Assembly (NCBI RefSeq): GCF_016802725.1
Contig: NC_052675.1
Span: 10,394,638-10,458,637, forward strand
Origin: Solenopsis invicta
Taxonomy: Eukaryota; Arthropoda; Insecta; Hymenoptera; Formicidae
Direction: 5' to 3'
Length of the DNA stretch: 64,000 bases
The position numbers were made by a program, and so were the translations under genes. The notes under the pieces are model-generated. The model worked only from the letters and a program-made list of their open reading frames with translations. It ran no database searches and was not told the origin of the DNA. Numbering within the stretch: the stretch's first letter is position 1; each line of letters begins with the position of its first letter. This document shows, one piece after another, positions 38,946 to 48,989 of this stretch.

Positions 38946-39203
38946 TTTAAGCATGCTAACGAATCGGACCGATCATGAGCGTCGTGAGTACAGTGAGCGC
39001 TGTGAGCGTGAATCGGACCGCAGCCAGGGTGTCACTTACAGGGTGTTTACGATAACTAATCGGATCTCGGATTGGATTGAACAATGGTACTCAACGTAGG
39101 TATAGAAAATTTCCCTAGGCAAATCGGATTGACGATTGGTGTCTCAATAGTAATCCGATTGATGACGAAAGCGTGGAGGCCGAGAAGCATGCTTGAAAAG
39201 TAA

Positions 39204-39347
39204 GGGCCACTTGCACCAACGCCGATTAACTAATCGCCGATTAAGTGTCAATCGTGATTGGTCAATTTTACTTAACGACAAATACGATTGGTCAATTCCG
39301 ATAGACTAATCAGCGATTAAGTTAATCGGCGTTGGTGCAAGTGGCCC
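39204..39347. mobile_element. MITE with GGGCCACTTGCACCAACG ends, TAA duplication
   Basis: A near-perfect 144-bp palindrome: GGGCCACTTGCACCAACGCC faces its inverse, and TAA flanks both sides. The interior ACGATTGGTCAAT also recurs inverted. TIR style and the 3-bp TAA duplication suggest a PIF/Harbinger-type MITE (inference). A second, interrupted copy lies at 53,703-54,605. Confidence 0.85.
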
Positions 39348-39672
39348 TAAGTCTCTTTATTTTTTTAAATAATAACACAAAAAATCAAAGATTAAGTTAA
39401 AAATAATGATTTAAATTTAGATTTATTGTAATTTTTTTTGTCTAAACACTGGATTTTGTTTAAATTTTTGTTTGTAAAAATTAATTAACCTATTCTAAAG
39501 TTTGTGGTTATATCCGAAACAAATCAAAATTAATAAAACAATTATTAATTGTTAGGTACATATTAAAGCATATAATATTTCAAGCATATCATATAGATTT
39601 CCTGTTTATTATAAACTTAGTAACAAGCCTCATGTCTAATCCCACCACGGTACATTCTGTGCTCCAGCCTTA

Positions 39673-39831
39673 TAGCGTTTTTCATTGGGAAAACTAGTGC
39701 GCACTGAATGTGCACTTACTGCAGGTAATTGGGTGTTTCCGTTGGCACCGTCATCGCGCGAACCGAAATGTCCAATTGCCAGCAGCGAGTGCACACTCAG
39801 TGCGCACTAGTTTTCCCAATGAAAAACGCTA
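39673..39831. mobile_element. MITE with TAGCGTTTTTCATTGGG ends
   Basis: TAGCGTTTTTCATTGGGAAA and CTAGTGCGCACT at the left are exactly inverted at the right. The interior has GTGCAC and CAATT words in inverse. It is about 160 bp and non-coding. A larger relative (745 bp) interrupts the MITE at 53,703-54,605, and a lone right half lies at 56,355-56,392. Confidence 0.8.
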
Positions 39832-39838
39832 TATATTT

Positions 39839-40026
39839 AGGCCTGTTCGTGTTGCTGCCCTTTTTGAATTAATTTCTTTGTCGTCTCTCTCTTTCTTACG
39901 ATCGAATATATATTTATCTCATCTTGAGTGCAAAAATTTTTGGGGATTTCAAGCAACTCGAACAAACCTTTTATCTCATCTCGAATGCAAAAATTTTTAG
40001 GGATTTCAAGCAACTCGAACAGACCT
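39839..40026. mobile_element. AGGCCTGTTCG-type MITE with internal duplication (copy A)
   Basis: It has the same ends as the 37.2-kb copy, but the ~58-bp right part (TTATCTCATCT...GCAACTCGAACA) occurs twice in tandem. It forms the left part of a segmental duplication shared with 47,589-47,775, which carries the same internal duplication. Confidence 0.8.
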
Positions 40027-40079
40027 CATGCTATCCCTTCCACCATGATTTCATGTGCGAGGCCCTGAAGAAGAAGAAG

Positions 40080-41298
40080 CATGGTGGAAGTAACATGGTG
40101 TGTGCAGTTTGCAAGCATCTCTCTCTAATTCTTTGCCCTCTCGCTTGTTTTCTGACCGTTCAGACCCCAGGTGTACCAATCTTATTTAACTCCACAAAGT
40201 TGTTACAACTGAATGTAGTTGTCTTCGTTGCACGCACATCATGTTGTATTCTCTCGGTCTTTTTTTATCGCATACGTGAATATCGTACGAGAGCCTCGAA
40301 CAGAAGAAAGAGTGTGATTTGCATGTAAGTAATATTTTTTAATATTTTACAATAATTGAAGAAGTTTGTTCATATATTAACATAAATTAAACTGGAAAGG
40401 CTTCAAATAAAATTACATAAAATGCAATAAAATGACTCTTTGAAGGTCTCTTTCAATATATAAAAAGAAAAAACAAATACAAAAATTTAATTTTAAAGAA
40501 TTCTCAGTTAATTATCTCCCAAATTAGTTCGATCCGCCATAAGGCCGCGAACTGCACTATATATAGTGCTTTTTCTAGATCGCTCCGTTTGAAAAGTCGC
40601 ATTTTTTTACTCAATCCGCATAAAATGCCGCGAGTAATGTATAAAATTCTTAAGATCGTTCCGCTTGAAAAGCCGCGATCGTTTTACTCGATCTGCACAA
40701 AATGCCGCGAGTAAATGTAAAATTGATATTTTACAAACTTTGATTAATTTTTGTGGAAGTTTGACTTGTATAGGTTGCTCATCTACCACGAAAGTCGATG
40801 CAGTCTTGTTGAGATAATAACACTCTAAAGGAAGCAGAATCAGTCTTTCTTTAAAAATTTTTGCAAATCGTTGACTAAGTCACCAAAAGTTGGTCTATGT
40901 TTATTTTTTGTTGCAAAAATTATGTTTTTGTTGCGGAAATAATTTTTTCATTTTTTTATTTTTTCTCCTTTCATCATTTTTTAAGTATTGCTTCTTATTT
41001 ATTTTACAATGCACTGACGCACCATCTTCACTAAATTTCACATAAAATCTCTCGAATTACGTACGTCTTTCGAAATCACACGTACTACAAATGGTACAAA
41101 CTGCAATTCTTTCAGAGAAAAGGACACAACGAACATATAGCAGAGTGGGACAAAGATGCAATCATAACAGTTGTAGTAACCTGATATTATCAAACATTTA
41201 ATTTTTCGAAGTTGGTACACCTGGGGTCTGAGCGGTATCCGAAGCGAAAAAGGGGCGTGGTTTGCGGATTTTGCACACACCATAATACTTCCACCATG
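40080..41298. mobile_element. hAT-like non-autonomous element with 8-bp target duplication
   Basis: The ends are CATGGTGGAAGTAACATGG and CCATAATACTTCCACCATG (inverted), with similarity extending through GTGTGTGCA and CAGACCCCAGGTGTACCAA. AGAAGAAG flanks both sides, an 8-bp duplication as in hAT elements. There is no transposase ORF. Inside, GATCGCTCCGTTTGAAAAG and AAATGCCGCGAGTAA motifs repeat in tandem (40,540-40,720). The empty site is preserved at 47,951-47,964 and again near 56,505. The target is itself an AAG repeat, so the exact ends carry a few bases of ambiguity. Confidence 0.85.
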
Positions 41299-41545
41299 AG
41301 AAGAAGCCATTATAAACGAGTCGTTGGTTGGCCGTATACCAGTAAGCGTGTTTGTAATAGAGTGAAAAAGCGCGGTCAGGATTACTGATGCAATCCTCCT
41401 TATTTCTTTTGCAAGCATATCCTGTATTCCCATAAGAAATACCTTGGTTACGTATATATACAATAAGATATAATTATACAATAACGTTGAGAAGAAGAAG
41501 GAGCCAGAGAAGAAGATCGGTATCGCTCAATATCGGTATTAAGAT

Positions 41546-43643
41546 ATGGCGACAACACCCGAATCATTTGTGGACGAAAGAGTAAGTTCACCCTCTATCC
41601 TCCCTGTATCAATATTTATATGTATACAATGATTATATTATAACTTTATTCGATTTGAATGAGACTTTGGCTACGTTCCGTTTCATGAAGGATGCACGTG
41701 GTATATCATTTTGTCCTTGTAATCCCCCAAATGTTAAACAAGGACGAAATGATACATCATGCGTATCATGCGTGAAATGGAACGTAATCAAAAGCAATTC
41801 TTAAAATGCTTCTTTTAGAGGTCATTACAACTTTTCCTCTCTCACAAATCTTGTTATAAATATTAAATAAATAATTATTTAAATAAAATAGAATAATGAG
41901 ATCACTTTAAAACACTTGTAAAAATGGATTTTGGCTATTCTTTTTTCGCTTGACAATCAACAAATATTTGTAAAAAACGTGTAAAGTGAAGTCTATTCAC
42001 ACAGGAAAACACACTGCTGTTTGGAGTGAAAAATATGCTTTTACGTATAAAATTCAAAAAAACTTTATTTGCGGCTCATTTTTATAAATTTGGTAATACA
42101 ATTAAGTTATATTTTTACAATAAAATACATAATACCGAAATGTTAACGTGTAAGACAAAATTTTATCGTCAACATGTCACGTTTTACGTCTATTAATTCT
42201 TTCTTAATTTTATTAATTTTTTTCGCGATACTACGTTGCCACTGTCAACGCAGAGTTTTCAGCTGAGGAGCCTTAAATAAATAATTTAGCTCAATTATTT
42301 TAGTGTTACTTATTCCCTTACAAATGTTACTGTGTACAAGTAAAATGTATAACTTTTTATAAAATTTAAATTAAAACATTTCTTATTCTGTAAATTATCT
42401 CGATCAATTTTTAGTATAATCTTATACATAAAAAGATCTTACGGTGGACTAAATTTTATATTTTTTCTAGGTCCTCCATTTTAGTTATAGCTACTCAAAT
42501 ATTGAAGTTTTTTTTACAATTTTCTCATCTTTGAAAGCTTGTAAAAAATGAATAGAATATCTCATATTTAAGTAATAAAACAGATAAATAAAAAGTACTT
42601 GTATGTAGATACCCAGTTGGCACAAAGAATTCAAAAAGAATTCAAACTTATGTCATCATTTAAAATTCATTTTCAAATGCAAAAATAACTCTTTTGAAGA
42701 AAAGAATTCTTTCTACATTTCAAAATAAACACTAAATTCATGACATAAATTTGAATTCTTTTTGAATTTGTGTGCCGACTGGGTATACATATTCAAAGTA
42801 TCATTAATTCTTTAACTTTTCATCTAATAATGAACATTTTGGGCTCACTTGTCCTTTTCCAACAGTGAAATGTTCATTATTAGATATGAAGTTGAAATTA
42901 TAATTACATCTTGAATATGTACACTCATATGTAAATGCTCTTTATTGACCTTTGCTTATTACTTAGCATTATTACACATTTAAAGCTAGAATTACATCAT
43001 CTTAAATGTGTTATTATTATACATATCTGGTACCATATTATTCATGTAAAAAATTAATTGTTTTTTCCTCTTTGTGATGAAATTTTAGATTAAACATAAA
43101 AAAATGTTTAGAACTATATAGTATCTCGGAAAGAATCCAATAACGTAAAAACGTAAAAACTATTAACTTTAGAGGAAAAAGTTGTAATCTCTAATAGTTA
43201 TTAAGTTTATATTATAATCTATACTTTTCATTTTAGATTCAGGTTATATTAATCTTTTGGCAGGAAAGAGAACAAAAATGTACTTCTTACAGCACTTTAA
43301 CCGAATGCATTGAAAGTAAGATATTATACTTTATATTATTAAATTATAAATTTAATTTAATTAATTTTTGAGATTTTATTATTCATCATATATGAGTCGT
43401 AATCATTTGTTGATTATTACAGGTATATGTAACAATTTTGATATATATTTAGTTGAGAATAATTCAATGTGCCACTCTATTGCATATAGTTTACAGGATT
43501 TAATAGATTTTATTCAAATTAAATTATCTGCTATGTATTGTTTGATATATGAGGCAGAATTTGGAGGATTTCATTGTTATGACAAATTATGGATCATCAA
43601 CAAAATATACCAATATTTTTGCAAGGAAGTAGGGCTTGCATGA
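41546..43643 (+). CDS. Hypothetical 111-aa protein, three exons
   Basis: Exons are 41546-41581 (MATTPESFVDER), 43237-43315 and 43423-43643. Splice sites are AGA|GTAAGT, TTTTAG|ATT, GAAA|GTAAG and TTACAG|GT, and phase is kept to a TGA stop. I do not recognise the product. It is a compact, probably helical protein with several cysteines and aromatics (EFGGFHCYDKLW, YQYFCKE near the C-terminus), without signal peptide, membrane helix or metal motif. Intron 1 (1.65 kb) contains two MITEs. Support is four consistent splice sites and a sensible amino-acid composition; no homology was testable. Exon 1 with its flanks was duplicated to 48,202-48,237. It could be a real small gene or a chance exon chain. 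Confidence 0.55.
41670..41791. mobile_element. MITE with GGCTACGTTCCGTTTCA ends
   Basis: GGCTACGTTCCGTTTCATG faces its imperfect inverse CGTGAAATGGAACGTAATC, and ATCATTTTGTCCTTG is exactly mirrored as CAAGGACGAAATGAT apart from one base. It lies in intron 1 of the 111-aa gene and was carried along in the duplication (48,326-48,447). Confidence 0.75.
42610..42785. mobile_element. MITE with TACCCAGTTGGCACA ends
   Basis: TACCCAGTTGGCACA at the left is mirrored by TGTGCCGACTGGGTA at the right with one mismatch, and AATTCAAAAAGAATTCAAA is mirrored as TTTGAATTCTTTTTGAATT. It is 176 bp, non-coding, inside intron 1 of the 111-aa gene and absent from the duplicated copy because it lies beyond the breakpoint. 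Confidence 0.8.
42822..42885. repeat. Inverted repeat hairpin
   Basis: ATCTAATAATGAACATTT is exactly inverted as AAATGTTCATTATTAGAT around a ~28-bp spacer. It lies 36 bp after the preceding MITE and may be a separate mini-element. Confidence 0.7.
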
Positions 43644-43925
43644 AAGTACATAACATTACTAAAAATTTGCAAACCATGTAAGTATAATGTTATTTTATAT
43701 TTATATCGTCCACAGAGTTGTTGTTCCTCTAGAGAAGCTTGTGAAAGCTAAGTCACTGAGTAAGCTTCAGCTTCTTTCAGACTTCAAGTTTCAAGCTCAT
43801 TTTTATAAAGCTGTTTTTTTTTTTAATTGTTTATTCTACTAAGTACGCAGCCTCAGTTTTTACTAACAGTCTTGTAACTGTTGTATTTTCTATATATATA
43901 TATATATATATATATTTGTCCGCAG

Positions 43926-44344
43926 ACAATGTAGAAATTGCAACATTAGCAAAGCATACGGAAGGCTTCTCTGGATCTGATTTACAAAAACTCTGTCGGA
44001 ACGCATCTATATCGTATTAGAGATTATTTATTCACATTATGTATTTATCGTTTATTGAGTATAATGAAACGCTTCATAATAAGAAAATTGAGTATTGCAT
44101 TGTATACTGCACAGTCCAGAGCTTTGTAAATTCCAAAGTTGAAATTGTAGCAGTTTCTATAATATCTGTTTAAATCATAGCGACGGTCAAATACGAAAAT
44201 AACACAGACGATGAATATGACGAAGAATTTCATGATACCTTGCGGCCCATCACGATGGAGGACTTGCTCAAATCATTCAGAAAAATGAGAACATCGAAAC
44301 TACACATGGGAACGCTTAGCACGAGACAGCTGGATCTAGATTAA
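43926..44344 (+). pseudogene. ATAD1: Truncated, frameshifted 3' end of ATAD1/Msp1 AAA ATPase
   Basis: After an intron-like acceptor (GTCCGCAG) the sequence reads DNVEIATLAKHTEGFSGSDL and then QKLCRNAS, the C-terminal part of the ATAD1 (Msp1, Drosophila nmd) AAA domain. The frame then stops, but RIRDYL, which continues the family pattern, follows in another frame: a short indel. Behind an intron-like gap, from about 44,190, DEEFHDTLRPITMEDLLKSF and KMRTSKLH lead to LDLD and TAA, the family C-terminus. ATAD1 extracts mislocalised tail-anchored proteins from the mitochondrial outer membrane. The transmembrane segment, Walker A and Walker B are not found anywhere upstream. Retained introns argue for a genomic fragment, not a retrocopy. 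An assembly error at the indel is possible but would not restore the missing 5' part. Confidence 0.8.
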
Positions 44345-47292
44345 GGAAAAAAATTTATCATATGTTAGTCGCTGTCTGTGTGACTGTTTTCTTGACAGTT
44401 CTTTGTGTGTTACATAGATGTTACGGCAACGATGACAGTGATATTCTTTATCATGAAACTATAATCTTCAATACTGTTGAAAGTGGTTTCCTTGTCGTAA
44501 ACGTTTAAAATTTTTATAAAGATATATAATAAAATAGCGCAAATAGAATCATCGCGAGCGAAGTTTATAATTCCATAGTAAAAGACATAGAAGAAAATTT
44601 TACAATAAGGTGAAATAAGAGTTTCCTTCTAGACAAGTTGTATCAAGCGTTTGATGATAAAACCAATGGCATGAGTGTCATTTAATTCTATTACATAAAA
44701 ATTTTTGTTTGATCTCATTTAATTCTTTTTGCAGAAAGTATAATTTTTTGTCGGCTAAATAACATAATTTTTACAAAATTAGCAATTAAAGAATTTTAGA
44801 ATATAATTTCTTTTTATAATAACAAATATAAAAATATAATTAAAGCTAATAGGCATGTCCAACATTTGTGTACGTAATTAAATGTATAAGAAAGTATTAA
44901 ATTGTGCAAAAAAGTGAAAAAGAATTTCCGATTCATAATCGCAGCGTTTATGTGCTATTTAATTCCACACTTGTAAATATATGTAAAGAAAGGTATATAT
45001 AATAGAATGCATTATAGAATATAATACGGATCTTGATAAGATATGAAAATTTCAAATTTAACTCAATATTCAATGCTAGTATATTGTCTCACTTTATAAG
45101 ATCAGGGAGTTATGTGTATATACAACTTGGTGAAAATTACGGAAATGAGTAAATTTATTCAAATATTTATAACTTCATTGATCAAAATTTAGTGTTTTGT
45201 TCACTTTTGTAATTTTCACTCATTTTATGTGATGCATAATCGATCTCCCGGTTTTATTTTAGAGAGATTACAAAATATTATATAGAAAAGAAACTGAAAC
45301 GCTAAAAAAAAATAAACATTGTAAATACAAAGAACATGTACACTTTCGCAAAAATCTTCTGAAACTAAATACAACAAAAATCAGATTGCGCACAATTTAA
45401 AGAAATGTAACACATGTACGTTATACTAAAAAATAAATTTGATTTAAAGAAAACGCTTTAACATCTATTTCCTGATGAACTTTTCGAAAACTAGATCAAA
45501 TCCGCGCAATTTTTGAAAAAAAAATAAAGAATATGTAGAAATGTTGTATATTACATCCAACATCACAAATTGCATCAAAAAATGTAAAAAAAGTACAGGG
45601 TATAAAAAGAAGGTCGGGCTTAGGAAAGTGTTTGTGTAGGTGTGTGGTCGAAGGACGAAACACCTTCCTTCAAGCGTTTTTTGGAAAGAATGTGATCATG
45701 CAGGTCATTATTTTCTTTCCTTTATTCTTCGAAATTATAGGGAAAAAGCAATTAAGATATTCTTGAACTTTCAGCCTTGAGAATAAAAACAAGGAGAAAA
45801 AAGAAGAAAAAAAGATATGTAAGAGATGCACCTAAAACGAGAACGGTTTTTTTTCGTCCTTTTAAAGAAAAAAAATAAAAGAAATAAAAAGTTGATTCAA
45901 CAAGTAAGAGATGTCTTCTACGATTAAATTGTACGAGGACGTGAGAGAGAACAGGCTTCCATTCGCCTCATTGCTCGAGTTCTTGATTCTGAAAACATCC
46001 GCAAACACGCAAGAGAGGACTGAAGAAAAGAATAAAACGATTCATTCTGTACATTGAAAGTCGTTAGGTTCAGGTAGAAAAAGGCAAAAAAAGTGAGAGG
46101 ATGATGTCCTGTCTCAAAAAGGGATAATTATCCGATTTCATACAAAGAAAAGAACCCTGTCGCTTAGAACGTTTCTTTTAGTTAAGTGTGACCACATTAA
46201 TAAATACCTACTGATAGGTAGGTAGGTAAGTAGCTAAAGCATGTCTTGCTTAGGAGCGTCGCACAATGAAGGATCACAGAGGGACGCTTTAAACTTTACG
46301 GTTTCCCAATATCTGAAGTATATTAAACTGTAATTTGCTATTGAAGCTTCCGACAAAATCAATAAAATAATGATAAATAAATGATAAAAATAAAAAAAAT
46401 TGCAGAAATGAAAGTACGAGAATACCTTTGCGTCAAAAGGAGACCTAGAATGGTATTCACAAATGGTTTTTCCACAATATCACGTCTTTTAGTGAAAATT
46501 TTTTTGAATTTTTGTACGAATTGGAACATTTTTCAGAAATACCCAGAAAGTCTACATCTTAGAATTCTGAGATATTTAGAAACTTTTTATCCCATAATTT
46601 CTAGAAAATACATGTAAGTCTTACAATTAGATTTTTACATTTAACTTCTTAATTTCATAAGAAAAATTTCATTAAAAAAAAAATCTTGGAAATCTTTAGA
46701 TTTTTTATAATTGACACATGTGAAAAATTCTGAGAAAAGATGTAGACTTTTGGGGTATTTTTTAAGTGTTTCAATTCATATAAAAAATTTGAAAAAGTTA
46801 TAAAATTATACAAACTAAAAAATCCTAAAAAATTATATTATATGAAAAATTCTGAGAAAATTTTTCACCAAGGTCATATGTCTGTTCTGATATAAATTAA
46901 TTTTAACCCTGGAGTGTTACTGTGGGTGAATTTTCACCCAAGTGTTAAAATAAGCTTAATGCAGTTTTTGTTACTAAAATTTTGATAGTTTAAAATATAA
47001 CATTCAATAAGATTTTATTTACATTAAAAGCGTTAATTATTTTAACACCTTAAAACTTGTAAAATTGAAAATAGTGCAAAAAATTCTTGATTTTGGATGA
47101 ATTTTTACTTAGAGAAAGCGAGTAATGTAAAAAACATATGAATAATACTTCATGGTTAATTTCGATTTACCTTTAATCTAATTTTTAGGACAAGGAGTAA
47201 ATTGAATCGAGATCAGTTTATAATTTTTTTAAATTTTTATTTATTTATTTTATTGATAGAAATATAGAAACATTTGTACACGTGTAAATAAG
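44345..47292. other. AT-rich DNA without recognisable genes
   Basis: About 2.9 kb downstream of the ATAD1 relic with no ORF of note on either strand. It may include the former ATAD1 3' UTR. A short GGTA tetranucleotide run lies near 46,213-46,232. I see no TIR element here. Confidence 0.55.
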
Positions 47293-47390
47293 GGCTGTGT
47301 TCCGTTTTTACTGGCAGTACTGAAAATTTATAGTTCACGTCACATATACTATACATTTTCAGTACTGGCAGTTAATATCGGAACACAGCC
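47293..47390. mobile_element. Short MITE with GGCTGTGTTCCG ends
   Basis: GGCTGTGTTCCG at the left and CGGAACACAGCC at the right are exact inverses; ACTGGCAGTACTGAAAAT is mirrored as ATTTTCAGTACTGGCAGT. It is 98 bp and non-coding. Confidence 0.85.
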
Positions 47391-47546
47391 AAGAAATCAT
47401 CCCGGATGCTGCCTGGACAGACCTTTGACTATGTAAATATATAGTCAAAGGGATAGACTCGCTTCTTGCGACGAGGTTCGGATAAAGAAAGAGAACGACC
47501 CGCTGCAAAGTGTGTTCGCGGCGGCAGCGGGATGAGGAGAACCCAA

Positions 47547-47793
47547 GGTGGAAGAGATAGCATGGTGTGTGCAGTTCCTTGTATGTATAGGCCTGTCGTG
47601 TTGCTGCCCTTTTTGAATTAATTTCTTTGTCGTCTCTCTCTTTCTTACGATCGAATATATATTTATCTCATCTTGAGTGCAAAAATTTTTGGGGATTTCA
47701 AGCAACTCGAACAAACCTTTTATCTCATCTCGAATGCAAAAATTTTTAGGGATTTCAAGCAACTCGAACAGACCTCATGCTATCTCTTCCACC
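47547..47793. mobile_element. Mini-element with hAT-type ends enclosing an AGGCCTGTTCG MITE
   Basis: GGTGGAAGAGATAGCATG (47,547-47,564) and its exact inverse (47,776-47,793) enclose about 210 bp, mainly the AGGCCTGTTCG MITE copy B (47,589-47,775). The same 18-bp end, with slight changes, terminates the 1.2-1.3 kb hAT-like elements. The left side also keeps their GTGTGTGCAGTT continuation. No matching 8-bp duplication is visible. Confidence 0.6.
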
Positions 47794-47795
47794 AT

Positions 47796-47927
47796 AGGCT
47801 TGTTTTCTGTTCCTGCACTAGACTGCACTGGAACGTTCCTTCTTGTTTTCGCTAACTTTGAAACATCTATCTATTTCATTTTAAGTGTACACTTATTTAG
47901 AGAGTTCAGGAACAGAAAACAAACGGC
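47796..47927. mobile_element. 132-bp MITE with GTTTTCTGTTCCTG ends
   Basis: TTGTTTTCTGTTCCTG at the left is mirrored by CAGGAACAGAAAACAA at the right. Comparison with copy A (uninterrupted CCACCATGATTTC at 40,040-40,052) defines the insertion exactly, with AT (or CAT) duplicated at the site. Confidence 0.8.
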
Positions 47928-48201
47928 ATGATTTCATGTGCGAGGCCCTGAAGAAGAAGAAGCCATTATAAACGAGTCGTTGGTTGGCCGTATACCAGTA
48001 AGCGTGTTTGTAATAGAGTGAAAAAGCGCGGTCAGGATTACTGATGCAATCCTCCTTATTTCTTTTGCAAGCATATCCTGTATTCCCATAAGAAATACCT
48101 TGGTTACGTATATATACAATAAGATATAATTATACAATAACGTTGAGAAGAAGAAGGAGCCAGAGAAGAAGATCGGTATCGCTCAATATCGGTATTAAGA
48201 T

Positions 48202-48237
48202 ATGGCGACAACACCCGAATCATTTGTGGACGAAAGA
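48202..48237 (+). pseudogene. Duplicated orphan first exon of the 111-aa gene
   Basis: Identical to exon 1 of the 111-aa gene (MATTPESFVDER, followed by GTAAGT), with the same upstream 240 bp, but exons 2 and 3 are absent: the duplication ends 750 bp downstream in intron sequence and a tandem array follows. If the promoter was copied too, this could still start a transcript. Confidence 0.75.
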
Positions 48238-48989
48238 GTAAGTTCACCCTCTATCCTCCCTGTATCAATATTTATATGTATACAATGATTATATTATAAC
48301 TTTATTCGATTTGAATGAGACTTTGGCTACGTTCCGTTTCATGAAGGATGCACGTGGTATATCATTTTGTCCTTGTAATCCCCCAAATGTTAAACAAGGA
48401 CGAAATGATACATCATGCGTATCATGCGTGAAATGGAACGTAATCAAAAGCAATTCTTAAAATGCTTCTTTTAGAGGTCATTACAACTTTTCCTCTCTCA
48501 CAAATCTTGTTATAAATATTAAATAAATAATTATTTAAATAAAATAGAATAATGAGATCACTTTAAAACACTTGTAAAAATGGATTTTGGCTATTCTTTT
48601 TTCGCTTAACAATCAACAAATAGTTGTAAAAAACGTGTAAAGTGAAGTCTATTCACACAGGAAAACACACTGCTGTTTCGAGTGAAAAATATGCTTTTAC
48701 GTATAAAATTCAAAAAAACTTTATTTGCGGCTCATTTTTATAAATTTGGTAATACAATTAAGTTATATTTTTACAATAAAATACATAATACCGAAATGTT
48801 AACGTGTAAGACAAAATTTTATCGTCAACATGTCACGTTTTACGTCTATTAATTCTTTCTTAATTTTATTAATTTTTTTCGCGATACTACGTTGCCACTG
48901 TCAACGCAGAGTTTTCAGCTGAGGAGCCTTAAATAAATAATTTAGCTCAATTATTTTAGTGTTACTTATTCCCTTACAAATGTTACTTT

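Larger units (their letters stand above)
37691..39027. mobile_element. TIR element (~1.34 kb) with GGCTGCGGTCCGATTCACGC ends
   Basis: GGCTGCGGTCCGATTCACGC at the left is repeated in inverse at the right end, and the similarity (GTCCGATTC, GAGCG words) continues for about 60 bp. Flanks show AGG on both sides, a possible 3-bp target duplication. It carries a small spliced-looking ORF (38,003-38,397) and a second short element near its right end. There is no transposase, so it is non-autonomous. Confidence 0.65.
39839..42331. repeat. Segmental duplication, copy A
   Basis: 39,839-40,079 plus 41,307-42,331 match 47,589-47,795, 47,928-47,962 and 47,963-48,987. The right block is collinear at a constant offset of 6,656 bp over about 1,025 bp; I count about three mismatches by eye. 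Copy A is interrupted by a hAT-like element; copy B is interrupted elsewhere by a 132-bp insertion. The unit contains the start and first exon of a 111-aa gene. Confidence 0.9.
47589..48987. repeat. Segmental duplication, copy B
   Basis: Second copy of the unit at 39,839-42,331. It lacks the 1.2-kb hAT-like element and so shows the empty site, but carries a 132-bp insertion at 47,796-47,927. The right breakpoint (TACAAATGTTACT, 48,987) abuts the ~140-bp tandem array. Confidence 0.9.

Noticed and set aside
41038..41481. 147-codon minus-strand ORF, partly repeated at 47,934-48,137
   Set aside because: It crosses the boundary between the hAT-like element and its host sequence; the shared part is explained by the segmental duplication, and it lies antisense to the 111-aa gene's upstream region.
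43690..43920. Search for upstream ATAD1 exons
   Set aside because: No Walker A/B or transmembrane coding sequence is found here or in the preceding kilobases; the region is non-coding with a TA microsatellite.
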